Shown here: positions 1 to 8,203 of the stretch, one piece after another
Numbering within the stretch: the stretch's first letter is position 1
Layout of the letters: the number at the start of each line of letters is the position of its first letter
DNA from: Amycolatopsis jejuensis
GTDB taxonomy: Bacteria; Actinomycetota; Actinomycetes; Mycobacteriales; Pseudonocardiaceae
Direction of reading: 5' to 3'
Assembly: GCF_000717335.1 (NCBI RefSeq)
Contig: NZ_JNYZ01000011.1
Location: forward strand, 248,001 to 312,000
Length of the DNA: 64,000 nt
Notes under the pieces: model-generated
What the model saw: the letters and a program-made list of their open reading frames with translations, nothing else
What the model was told of the DNA's origin: nothing
Databases searched by the model: none
Made by a program: the position numbers and the translations under genes

Positions 1-1
1 C

Positions 2-430
2 CACGTCGACCTCAACGGCCAGCACGGCCCGAAGTACGACCAGGACCTGGTCTTCGGGCACGGCGACCTCACCAGCGCGTTCTTCCTCGTCGACCTGCTG
101 GAGCACGGCGGTTACGACGGCCCGCGGCACTTCGACTACAAACCCCCGCGCACCGAAGATCCCGACGACGTCTGGGTTTCCGCCGCCGCCAACATGCGCA
201 CGTACCTGATCCTGCGCGAGAAAGCGCGGGCGTTCCGCGCGGATCCTGACGTCGCCGAGGCCCTGGCTGCCTCTCGCGTGCCGGAGCTGGCCGTCCCGAC
301 GCTCGCTGACGGAGAAACGCTGGACGACCTGGCCGCCGACGACTTCGACGTCGAGGCTGCCGGCAAGCGCGGCTACCACTTCACCCGGCTGAACCAGCTG
401 GCTTTGGAGCACCTGCTCGGCGTCCGGTAA
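2..430 (+). CDS. xylA: Xylose isomerase, C-terminal part (5' end outside window)
   Basis: The open frame enters from the left edge and ends at TAA 428-430, giving about 142 C-terminal residues. The text [15 protein letters not shown] followed by DLVFGHGDL matches the end of the xylose isomerase TIM barrel, which carries metal-binding Asp residues. The following segment, with LDGYDGP-like and FDYKPPR features and the helical tail ending LEHLLGVR, also fits XylA. The enzyme interconverts D-xylose and D-xylulose (and glucose and fructose) in the cytoplasm using two divalent metals. The start codon and active-site His lie upstream of the window, so intactness cannot be judged. No xylulokinase or repressor gene is visible downstream. 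Confidence 0.9.
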   Translation, partial: HVDLNGQHGPKYDQDLVFGHGDLTSAFFLVDLLEHGGYDGPRHFDYKPPRTEDPDDVWVSAAANMRTYLILREKARAFRADPDVAEALAASRVPELAVPTLADGETLDDLAADDFDVEAAGKRGYHFTRLNQLALEHLLGVR

Positions 431-445
431 AACCAGGCGACCTGG

Positions 446-680
446 CGTGCCGCGGTGGCATACCGTGGAGGTAACACGTCGACGGAGAGCGCCGGGGCAG
501 CGACGCCCGCCCCGCGCGAAGACACTCCCGAGTGCGGGGAGGAAATGCCCCGCCGGCCAGCCCCCGTCACCGGGCCCCAACGAGGCCGCCGGTTCTCCCG
601 GCGGCGAAGGTGCGGTGGTACCGCGAGTGGCCCTTCTCGCCCGCGCCCCCAAGGGTTGCCGAATGCCCGCTCAGGAGAAG
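446..680 (+). promoter_or_regulatory. T-box riboswitch leader, probably translational, upstream of aspS-like gene
   Basis: The leader contains the T-box core GGTGGTACCGCG at 614-625, with TGGT at 616-619 as the acceptor-end binding sequence. A purine-rich stem I segment with GGAGAGCG lies near 484-491. Downstream, CTTCTC at 633-638 is perfectly complementary to GAGAAG at 675-680, which is the Shine-Dalgarno region just before ATG 682. That pairing would sequester the ribosome site unless uncharged tRNA stabilises the alternative fold, as in actinobacterial translational T-boxes. Candidate specifier codons are AAC at 473-475 (Asn, followed by A) and GAC at 481-483 (Asp). There is no U-run, so transcription termination is unlikely. 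Exact stem boundaries were not folded. Confidence 0.75.
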
Positions 681-681
681 A

Positions 682-1911
682 ATGAGTACCCGCACCCCGG
701 TGGCCGGCCTGCATGAACATGTAGGCTCCACCGTCTCGATCGCCGGCTGGGTACACCGCCGGCGCGTCCTGAAATCCGTGTCTTTCCTGGTGATCCGCGA
801 CCGGACCGGTACCGCGCAGGCGGTGTTCGCCACCCCACCGGACGTCACGGAGGAAACCGTCGTACGCCTCACCGGGCGAGTGGTCACGAGCCCGTATGGC
901 GTCGAACTGCGGGAACCAACGCTGGAAGTGCTTTCGGAGGCGGTAAAACGGCCACCGTTCGACCTTTACCGCCCCACTGTCCCGGCAACTTTGCCGGTAA
1001 TACTGGACAATGCCGCAGCGGCCCTGCGACATCCACTGCTGCGCAAGCGATTCGAACTTGCCGCCGCAAGCGTGGCCGCCTTCCGCCGGGCACTGGACAC
1101 CCGCGGATTCACCGAAATCCACACCCCGAAAATCGTTTCCACCGCAACGGAATCCGGCGCGAACGTGTTCCAGCTGGACTACTTCGGCCGCCCCGCATAC
1201 CTCGCGCAATCACCGCAGTTCTACAAACAGGCGATGGTCGGCGTATTCGAGCGGGTGTACGAGGTCGGGCCGGTATTCCGAGCGGAACCACACGACACCG
1301 CACGGCACTTGGCGCAGTACACCAGCCTGGACGCGGAGCTGGGTTTCATCACCGACCACCGCGACGTAATGGCCGTATTGAGAGACGTCATCGCCGAGAT
1401 GGCCACGGCCGCCGGACCGGATGCACCCTCGGTCCCTGCTGAGATCCCATCACTGGATTTCGCTGCAGCGCAAGAACTCCTGGCCCACCACACCGACGAA
1501 GACCCCCGAGGCGAACCGGACCTGGCCCCCGCACACGAACGCTGGCTGTGCAACTGGGCCGCACGCGAACACGGCTCGGAATTCCTGTTCGTAACCGGCT
1601 ACCCCATGGCGAAGCGCCCGTTCTACACCCACCCGGCCCCAACGGACCCCACCAAGTCGAACAGCTTCGACCTGCTCTTCCGCGGCCTGGAACTGGTAAC
1701 GGGCGGCCAACGACGCCACCGATACGCCGACTACCTCACCGCACTGGGCGACACCGCCGACCAGTACAACCTGGACGCCTTCGCCTATGGCATGCCACCC
1801 CACGGAGGCTTCGCCATCGGCTTGGAACGCTGGGTCGCGCAAGTCCTCGACGTACCCAACATCCGCAGCACCACCCTCTTCCCGCGGGACCTGCACCGCC
1901 TGACCCCCTGA
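682..1911 (+). CDS. aspS: Aspartate-tRNA ligase, short archaeal/AspS2-like type
   Basis: A protein of 409 residues. It has an N-terminal OB-fold anticodon-binding domain (HEHVGSTVSIAGWVHRRR, about residues 11-28) joined to a class II catalytic core. Motif 2 is seen in VYEVGPVFRAEPHDTARH and motif 3 in the GGFAIGLERW segment near the C-terminus. It lacks the large GAD insertion of ordinary bacterial AspRS (about 580-600 aa), so it resembles the archaeal-type enzyme, which is often non-discriminating and charges tRNA-Asn with Asp for later amidation. Start 682 is chosen because AGGAGAAG lies directly upstream and the OB fold begins there; the frame is open to 532 but that part is T-box leader. 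It may be a second AspRS of the genome, which this window cannot show. Confidence 0.85.
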   Translation: MSTRTPVAGLHEHVGSTVSIAGWVHRRRVLKSVSFLVIRDRTGTAQAVFATPPDVTEETVVRLTGRVVTSPYGVELREPTLEVLSEAVKRPPFDLYRPTVPATLPVILDNAAAALRHPLLRKRFELAAASVAAFRRALDTRGFTEIHTPKIVSTATESGANVFQLDYFGRPAYLAQSPQFYKQAMVGVFERVYEVGPVFRAEPHDTARHLAQYTSLDAELGFITDHRDVMAVLRDVIAEMATAAGPDAPSVPAEIPSLDFAAAQELLAHHTDEDPRGEPDLAPAHERWLCNWAAREHGSEFLFVTGYPMAKRPFYTHPAPTDPTKSNSFDLLFRGLELVTGGQRRHRYADYLTALGDTADQYNLDAFAYGMPPHGGFAIGLERWVAQVLDVPNIRSTTLFPRDLHRLTP

Positions 1912-1922
1912 CCCCCTGACGT

Positions 1923-1971
1923 CCGTGAAGGCCACCTTCACGGAATCTGATTCCGTGAAAGTTCCCTTCAC
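1923..1971. repeat. Amycolatopsis-type intergenic hairpin repeats
   Basis: Three consecutive inverted repeats lie between the convergent aspS and methyltransferase genes. CCGTGAAGG 1923-1931 and CCTTCACGG 1935-1943 form a perfect 9-bp stem with a 3-nt loop. GGAATC 1942-1947 and GATTCC 1949-1954 flank a single T. GTGAA 1955-1959 and TTCAC 1967-1971 flank a 7-nt loop. There is no U-tract, but the position between convergent genes is consistent with bidirectional termination or RNA end protection. From memory, GTGAAGG-type palindromes are abundant in Amycolatopsis genomes. Confidence 0.7.
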
Positions 1972-2097
1972 AGCCTTCCCCCACCACCCAAGCCGCACGC
2001 GCGAACCCCACGAGACCCGGGCAACCAGCCCCCGCCCTGCACCCCGATACGAAGCCAGAAACACGGTCACAATTCCGGCTTCGGGGTGCCCACCCCG

Positions 2098-2919
2098 TTA
2101 CGGCTTCCGCCCCACCCCGCCCAACCGCAGGAAATGCATCTTCGACAACGGAGCGAACCGGGGCCCCTCCGGCCACCACTCGTGCAACGGCACCACCCCG
2201 GGCTCCACCAGCTCGAGCCCGGCAAAGAACGACTCGATCTCCCCCCGCTCCCGGTGCACGGTATCGAGGCCCTCCCGGCCCAGCACCGCCCCCAACCTCC
2301 GCACCAGGTCCCCGCTGGCGGCATCGCCAGGCACATGATCGTGCGTCAACAGCAGATAAGACCCAGGAGCCAGCTCACTCACGTAACTCCGCACGATGTA
2401 CCGAGCCTCGTCGGCACTCGCGACCTGATGCAAAACCCCGCACAGCAAAACCGCAACCGGCCGCTCGAAATCGAGGTGCCGGTAAACCACCGGATCCCCG
2501 AACGTAGCACCGGGATCGGCCAGATCCGCACCGCTGACGTGCGTGTGCTCGTTCTCCTCCAGCACCGCCCGACCGTGCACCTGCACGACCGGATCGTGGT
2601 CGACGTACACCACTCGCGCGCCGGGCCGGTATCGCTGCGCGACCTGATGCGTGTTCTCCGGAGCAGGCAGGCCGGACCCGAGGTCGAGGAACTGGTCGAT
2701 CCCGCACTGGGCGGCCAGGTGCCGGATGGTCCGGACCAGCCACTGCCGCTGCTCGCGGGCCGGGACGGCGGCGTCCGGCGTGACGTCCAGCAGACGGCGT
2801 ACCAGGTCCCGGTCGCAAGCGTAGTGGTCGTGGCCGCCGAGCAGGGCGTCGGTGAGCCGCGCGGAACTGGGCCGGTCGTGACTCCACCGCGGCTCGGTGG
2901 CCACCGCCCCCACGCTCAT
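2098..2919 (-). CDS. SAM-dependent methyltransferase, Methyltransf_19 (DUF574) family
   Basis: A 273-residue protein of the actinobacterial DUF574/Methyltransf_19 type. Features are the N-terminal RPSSARLTDALLGGHDHYACD signature, SAM motif I FLDLGSGLPAPENTH (about residues 77-91), the acidic ribose-binding end of strand 2 in VVYVDHDPVV (about 103-112), and the family C-terminus PLSKMHFLRLGGVGRKP. Its substrate is unknown; members occur in many copies per genome, some beside regulators or natural product genes. It is divergent from the kinase gene at 3088, with about 170 bp between them for two promoters. The length is typical, with no sign of damage. Confidence 0.85.
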   Translation of the reverse strand: MSVGAVATEPRWSHDRPSSARLTDALLGGHDHYACDRDLVRRLLDVTPDAAVPAREQRQWLVRTIRHLAAQCGIDQFLDLGSGLPAPENTHQVAQRYRPGARVVYVDHDPVVQVHGRAVLEENEHTHVSGADLADPGATFGDPVVYRHLDFERPVAVLLCGVLHQVASADEARYIVRSYVSELAPGSYLLLTHDHVPGDAASGDLVRRLGAVLGREGLDTVHRERGEIESFFAGLELVEPGVVPLHEWWPEGPRFAPLSKMHFLRLGGVGRKP

Positions 2920-3087
2920 GTCGGCACTGCCTTTCCCCGCCGAAGCTCCGATGCCCGGCGACAGACAGTACCCAGCCTACGACCCCCTGTGCACCGCGGT
3001 GAACCCCGGTGCGCCGAACGGCTCGGCTTTTGCCCGCGAGCGGCTGCGGGTAGTTTGTTCCCCGCTGCGGGGAGAGGAAGATCGCCG

Positions 3088-4308
3088 ATGGCAGGCTCTG
3101 GCGAGTCCGACGCGGATACCACCGCGAGACACTTCGCGCTGGGCCGGTTCGGGCCCGCGCCCCGGGTGCTGGCCGGACGGTACGAGGTCGGCGAGCGCAT
3201 CGGCGAAGGCGCGACGGCGCACGTACACCGTGCCGTTGACCGGGAAACCGGCCGGACGGTGGCGGTGAAGCTGTTCCACGCCGGGTCGGTCGGGCTGGGC
3301 CGCAGCCGCCACGAGCAGGAGGTGGCCGCCCTGCGCGCGGTGCGCCATCCGGGGCTCGTGGGGTTCACCGACGCGGGCACCGACGAGGGGCACGCGTACC
3401 TCGTGATGGACTACGTGCGCGGCCCCAACCTGGCCGAATGGCTGCGGTCCGGACCACTGCCCGCCGACGACGTCGCCCGGCTCGGCGCGCAGCTCGCCGA
3501 AGCGCTCGCGCATGTGCACGCGCACGACGTGACCCACCGGGATCTCAAGCCGGCCAACATCCTCATGTCCGCGGACGGCCCGCGGATCGCCGACTTCGGC
3601 GTCGCCTGCATCGTCGACGCCACCCGCGTGACCGAGACTGGCGCAGTCGTCGGCACGGCCGCCTACCTCGCGCCGGAGCAGGTGTCCGGCGAACATCCCG
3701 GCCCGGCCGCGGACGTGTACGCGCTGGGTCTGGTCCTGCTCGAATGCCTCACCGGCACTCGCGAATACCCGGGTACGGCAACGGAAGCGGCGGTGGTCCG
3801 CCTGCACCGGTCGCCACGGATCCCGCCGGACGCGCCCGGCCCGCTGGCGAAAACCCTGCGCGCGATGACCACCCGCACCCCCGCCGCCCGGCCGTCGGCG
3901 GTCGCCGTGGCCCGAGCCCTGCGCGGCACGGACACGCTGCGGCTCCCGCTGAAGGCCCGGCTGTCGGTGTTCTGCCGCCGCCGCACGAGCCGGCGTGCCG
4001 TGCTGGCCGCGGCCCTCCCGGTCGCACTGGTGGCACTCCTGCTGGCGACGCCGTTACGCCCGGACTCCCACCATCCGGCTCCGCCGCCCGCGCCCTCGAC
4101 GTCGCCGGAACCGGTCGTCCCCTCCGCTCCGCCCCCGCCAGCCTCGGCCTCGACCACCGCCCCACCACCCCGCGAGACGACCACCTCGCGTCCCTCGTCA
4201 AGTCCTGCGGCACCCAGAACCCCGCCGGGAAAGACCAAAACCCACGGGAATCCCCACGACCCGGGACGGGGAAAGGATCCCCACCGGACCGGACTCGGAC
4301 CAGGGTGA
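3088..4308 (+). CDS. Transmembrane Ser/Thr protein kinase (PASTA-less PknB-like)
   Basis: A 406-residue eukaryotic-type kinase. The Gly-rich loop GEGATAHVH is at about 39-47, the ATP-anchoring lysine in VAVK is K61, HRDLKPAN places the catalytic Asp at D152, DFG is at 169-171, and the APEQ activation-loop end follows. A basic stop-transfer-like stretch precedes a single membrane helix at about 303-323. It leads to a Pro/Thr/Ser-rich, presumably extracellular tail of about 80 residues without PASTA or other sensor domains. ATG 3088 with GGAGAGGAAG just upstream fits best; the frame stays open to 2086 only because it lies antisense to the methyltransferase gene. Targets are unknown. The nearby SpoIIE-type phosphatase belongs to another phosphatase class and need not be its partner. 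Confidence 0.9.
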   Translation: MAGSGESDADTTARHFALGRFGPAPRVLAGRYEVGERIGEGATAHVHRAVDRETGRTVAVKLFHAGSVGLGRSRHEQEVAALRAVRHPGLVGFTDAGTDEGHAYLVMDYVRGPNLAEWLRSGPLPADDVARLGAQLAEALAHVHAHDVTHRDLKPANILMSADGPRIADFGVACIVDATRVTETGAVVGTAAYLAPEQVSGEHPGPAADVYALGLVLLECLTGTREYPGTATEAAVVRLHRSPRIPPDAPGPLAKTLRAMTTRTPAARPSAVAVARALRGTDTLRLPLKARLSVFCRRRTSRRAVLAAALPVALVALLLATPLRPDSHHPAPPPAPSTSPEPVVPSAPPPPASASTTAPPPRETTTSRPSSSPAAPRTPPGKTKTHGNPHDPGRGKDPHRTGLGPG

Positions 4309-4309
4309 G

Positions 4310-4477
4310 TCACTCCCGGCGGCTCGCCCGGCCCTCCCCGACCGGCTCCCGTTCCGCCTCCGGCACACGCGCGTCCTCGGTCGGCACCGGCTCCTGCGCC
4401 GGTTCCCCGGGCACCGGCTCGGGGTGGTCGAAATGCTGACGGCACCACCGCCCGTACCGGCGTGCATGCACTGTCAT
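4310..4477 (-). CDS. Small basic/acidic hypothetical protein (55 aa)
   Basis: ATG 4477 follows GGGGAGGTGGAAGAG, a strong ribosome-binding site at normal spacing. The product begins MTVHARRYGRWCRQHFDHPEP and continues into a Pro/Glu-rich hydrophilic tail. It is convergent with the kinase gene, with one base between the stop codons. The basic N-terminal WCRQHF segment followed by a disordered tail is seen in small actinobacterial proteins of unknown role. I do not recognise a family. The good RBS is the main support; codon bias in such GC-rich DNA is weak evidence. Confidence 0.4.
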   Translation of the reverse strand: MTVHARRYGRWCRQHFDHPEPVPGEPAQEPVPTEDARVPEAEREPVGEGRASRRE

Positions 4478-4550
4478 CTCTTCCACCTCCCCTCCCTGCC
4501 CCACCAGGATCCCGCGCCACCCGATCCCCGCGCCACCGAATTGCGCTGCG

Positions 4551-4907
4551 TCAGCCGACCGGGTGGCGCACGCCCGGGAACGACGTCAGCGTGCGGCCGC
4601 GGACCGCGTCCGCCTCGACGAGCGTCCACGGCCCGTGGCAGATCACGCCGACCGGTTTCGCGGCACGCACGAAATCCCCGGCGAACTTCACCGCGGCTGC
4701 CGAACGCCGCAGATTGTCCGGGTCCACCCGGAACCGCTCGCCTTGGTGGATGTCGCCGTTCATGGCCCGGATTTCGCCCTCGGCAAGCGAAACGAGGTCC
4801 GCAGTCGCCCCGGCATCCCGCACCGCGCGGCTGTTCCAGTTCGGCCTGCTCGACGCCGTCCGGTTCGTGCGCAAGGACTTCGGGTATCCCGTCAACGGGC
4901 CGCTCAA
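4551..4907 (-). pseudogene. DJ-1/PfpI-type glutamine amidotransferase-like remnant
   Basis: The frame contains recognisable PfpI/DJ-1 pieces: a segment AVRDAGATADLVSL, then GEIRAMNGDIHQGERF, then KPVGVICHGPWTLVEAD with the nucleophile-elbow cysteine, then GRTLTSFPGVR. The N-terminal strand DGVEQAELEQP lies in another frame just upstream (around 4840-4890), so there is a frameshift. The segment that normally carries the YDALLLPGG-like loop is missing, and the protein stops right after RGRTLTSFP instead of continuing for about 50 residues. This is a three-way lesion (frameshift, internal deletion, truncated end), so a non-functional remnant is the best reading. It overlaps the end of the phosphatase gene by 4 bp. 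Confidence 0.7.
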
Positions 4908-6415
4908 TCAGCGCGGGGGACAGCTTCGATCGCCAGCACCGCAATATCGTCATGCCCGGAGTTCCCCAGCCATTCGCACACCGCCTCGCGCAGCCGCGCG
5001 ACGACCTCCCGCGCGGGTTTGCCCACGCATTCCTCCAGCACGGTGTACAGCCGTTCGTCGCCGAAGAGCTCGGCGGATTCCGTGCGGTTGCGGGCTTCGG
5101 TGACGCCGTCGGTGTACAGCAGGCACACATCACCAGCGGCCAGATGTGTGGTCGCCTCCGCGAATCGCGCCTGCGGCGACACTCCGACGAGCGTGCCCGG
5201 CACGCTGATCTCCTCGACGCCTCCCCCGTGCCGCAGCACCAGCGGCGCCGGATGCCCACCGGACGCGAGTGTGACGTCCAAACCGGACCCCGCGGCCACC
5301 ACCGAGCCAAGCACGAGCGTCGCAAACCTGTTGCTGCCACCGGAAATCAGCAGTTCGTTCAGCAACCGCAGCAACGTGCGGCCGTCGCGCTCGACCAGGT
5401 GCAACGCCGTCAGCGAATGCCGGACCCGGCCAGTCAGCGCGGCTGCCTCGGCGCCCTTCCCGCAGATGTCGCCGACGACCACGAAGGCACTGCCGTCCTC
5501 CCGCGAGAGGACGTCGTAGAAATCGCCGCCGACCCCGAGGACCCCGGCCGCCGGTTCGTACCACAGCTCGAAATTCGCCCCCTCGACGCGCGCCGGCGGC
5601 TTGGGCAGCAACGTCGATTCGAGACCGCGGGTGGCTTCCTCCTGGCGGGCGTAGCGCTGCACGTTGGCGAGCGCCGTCCCCGCCGCGCCCGCGAACGCCT
5701 CGAACGCTCTCACCTGCGCCGCCCCGAACTCGGGGTCACCGCGGCGCCCCAGCAGTACCGCCCCGGCCACGTCCGAGCCGAACGACGCGACGGACACCTC
5801 GGCATTGCCGTCGAACTGCTCGGCCACCACCGCGGGCAACAGCGCGACCTCGGTACCCGGCACCGTCCGCGACGACGCCCGCACGGACTCCGCGACCGCC
5901 TCCGCGACGACCGGCGCGAGCTGCGCGGACACCCGCCGGATCCGGCCGTGCCCGGCCGTCCCGTGCTCGGCGCAGCTCCACCATTCCCACCGGCCACGCG
6001 TCGTCGGCAGCAGCACGACGACACAATCGCCCAAAGCGGACGCGGCCAGCTCGGCAATCACCCGCGCGGTGGCATGCCGGCCCCGCGCGGCAGCCAGCTT
6101 CGGACCCGCTTCGGCGAGGAATTCCTCGGGACGGCGGCGGCCGTCCTCGACCACCGTCCACGCCTGCCAGCCGCCCGGCAGCACCCGGACTTTGGCCGGT
6201 CGGAGCCCGACCTTCCCGGTGGTTTCCGTCACGCTCACGAAGTCCGCCGCCGCAAGCCGCTCACCAGCGGCGTTGGCCCAGCGCAGGGCGCCTGCCGGGT
6301 CGAGCAGGAAGACCGGGTCGCGGACGTCGTCGAGCACCGAGCGCCACCACGCGGCTTGCTCGGGCAGGCCGGGGCCGGGTGGCAGGGCCGACGCCGGAGC
6401 GGGCCGTGACACCAT
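4904..6415 (-). CDS. PAS/GAF-domain SpoIIE-type (PP2C) serine phosphatase
   Basis: A 503-residue protein. A PAS-like N-terminus ([18 protein letters not shown], about 33-50) is followed by a GAF-like region (about 130-270) and a C-terminal SpoIIE/PP2C phosphatase. Metal-ligand motifs are [30 protein letters not shown] and the final HDDIAVL. Such proteins dephosphorylate anti-sigma-factor antagonists in RsbU-like partner-switching cascades. ATG 6415 is chosen because AGGAGG stands 7 nt upstream; the upstream open frame to 6577 lacks such a site. It is divergent from the giant histidine kinase at 6571, suggesting a shared regulatory region and perhaps a shared stress pathway. Confidence 0.88.
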   Translation of the reverse strand: MVSRPAPASALPPGPGLPEQAAWWRSVLDDVRDPVFLLDPAGALRWANAAGERLAAADFVSVTETTGKVGLRPAKVRVLPGGWQAWTVVEDGRRRPEEFLAEAGPKLAAARGRHATARVIAELAASALGDCVVVLLPTTRGRWEWWSCAEHGTAGHGRIRRVSAQLAPVVAEAVAESVRASSRTVPGTEVALLPAVVAEQFDGNAEVSVASFGSDVAGAVLLGRRGDPEFGAAQVRAFEAFAGAAGTALANVQRYARQEEATRGLESTLLPKPPARVEGANFELWYEPAAGVLGVGGDFYDVLSREDGSAFVVVGDICGKGAEAAALTGRVRHSLTALHLVERDGRTLLRLLNELLISGGSNRFATLVLGSVVAAGSGLDVTLASGGHPAPLVLRHGGGVEEISVPGTLVGVSPQARFAEATTHLAAGDVCLLYTDGVTEARNRTESAELFGDERLYTVLEECVGKPAREVVARLREAVCEWLGNSGHDDIAVLAIEAVPRAD

Positions 6416-7908
6416 GCACGAACCTCCTGCCTCCGGGTCGACCTGACGGTCCTGGTCCTTCCAGGTTGGCACAGTGTGCGCGGGCGGACTGGCTCGAAGT
6501 GTAGGGCGAACCATGGCACGCTGGGTCGACGACCATGGCTGGCACACGCATGGTGGGAAGGTCGGCACACATGACACAGAATTCCCGGACCTCCGGGAAC
6601 TCCGGGGCCGCCGGGAACTCGGAGCCGGACGGCATCCCGGCCGGCGAGGCCGCCGCGCTGGAGCGGCTACTCGGGGCAGTCCACGACCTCGGGGACGGCA
6701 ACTTCCGGCGGCGGTTCGTCGCGCACGGGGACGGGATCACCGCCCGGCTGGCCTCGGCGTTCAACGACATCGCCGAACGCAACCAGCGGCTGGTCACCGA
6801 GCTGATGCGGGTCCGCGGCGCGGTGGGCCAGGAAGGCAGGCTCACCGAACGCGTGCGCACCGAGATCGGCCCCGGCGGCTGGTCCACGGCCGTCGACACG
6901 GTGAACGGCCTGATCGAGGACGTCAGCCGCCCGGTCGTGGAGCTGGACCGGGTGCTCGGCGCGGTCGCCGAGGGTGACCTGTCGCAGCCGATGGCGTTGC
7001 AGCTGGACGGCCGTCCGCTGCGCGGGCAGTACGCGGAGCTGGCGAAAACGGTGAACGGCCTGCTCGCGCAGCTGTCGCGGTTCGCCGCGGAAGTGATCCG
7101 GCTGTCGCGCGAGATCGCCGGGGAGGGCCGCCTCGGCGGGCAGGCCGAGGTCCCCGGCGTGGCCGGCACCTGGCGCGATCTCACCGATTCGGTCAACTTC
7201 CTCGCCGACAACCTCACCGAGCAGGTCCGCAACATCGCCTCGGTCACCACCGCGGTGGCGCGGGGCAACCTCACGCAGAAGATCAACGTCGACGCACGGG
7301 GCGAGATCCTCGAGCTCAAGAACACGATCAACACGATGGTGGACCAGTTGTCCGCGTTCGCCGACGAGGTCACGCGCGTCTCGCGCGAGGTCGGCTCCGA
7401 AGGACGGCTGGGCGGTCAGGCGCGGGTGCCGGGCGTCGCGGGCACCTGGCGCGACCTCACCGACTCGGTCAACCTGATGGCCGACAACCTCACCGACCAG
7501 GTCCGCAACATCGCGCAGGTCGCCACGGCCGTCGCCGCGGGTGACCTCACGAAGAAGATCGACGTCGACGCGCGCGGCGAAATCCTGCAGCTCAAGACCA
7601 CCCTGAACACGATGGTCGACCAGCTGTCCGCGTTCGCCGACGAAGTCACCCGCGTCGCCCGCGAGGTCGGCAGCGAAGGCCGCCTCGGCGGGCAGGCGGA
7701 GGTCCCGGGCGCGGCGGGGACCTGGCGCGGCCTCACCGACTCGGTCAACCAGATGGCGGACAACCTCACCGACCAGGTCCGCAACATCTCGCACGTCACC
7801 ACCGCGGTCGCGAAGGGCGACCTCACGCAGAAGATCACCGTGGACGCGCGCGGCGAAATCCTTGAGCTCAAGACCACGATGAACACGATGGTCGACCAGC
7901 TTTCGGCG

Positions 7909-8130
7909 TTCGCCGACGAGGTCACCCGCGTCGCCCGCGAGGTCGGCACAGAGGGGCAACTCGGCGGGCAGGCCACCGTACCCGGGGTCGCCGGTACCTG
8001 GCGCGACCTCACCGGCTCGTTCGCCGACGAAGTCACCCGCGTCGCCCGCGAGGTCGGCACAGAGGGGCAACTCGGCGGGCAGGCCACCGTACCCGGGGTC
8101 GCCGGTACCTGGCGCGACCTCACCGGCTCG
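7909..8130 (+). repeat. 111-bp tandem duplication at HAMP-array frameshift
   Basis: Copy 1 is 7909-8019 and copy 2 is 8020-8130. They differ at one base (GAG versus GAA in the fourth codon). Both begin TTCGCCGACGA and end CTCACCGGCTCG. The unit is in frame (37 codons), but it joins two different phases of the 276-bp HAMP repeat, so it is not a natural extra unit. The frame changes at the 8130/8131 junction. Confidence 0.9.
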
Positions 8131-8203
8131 CAAGCTCGGCGGCCAGGCGCGCGTACCCGGCGTCGCGGGGATCTGGAAGGACCTCACCGACAACGTCAAC
8201 GTC

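Noticed and set aside
2086..3087. N-terminal extension of the Ser/Thr kinase by 334 codons
   Set aside because: It lies antisense to the methyltransferase gene and lacks kinase sequence; ATG 3088 has a good RBS and the normal N-terminus.
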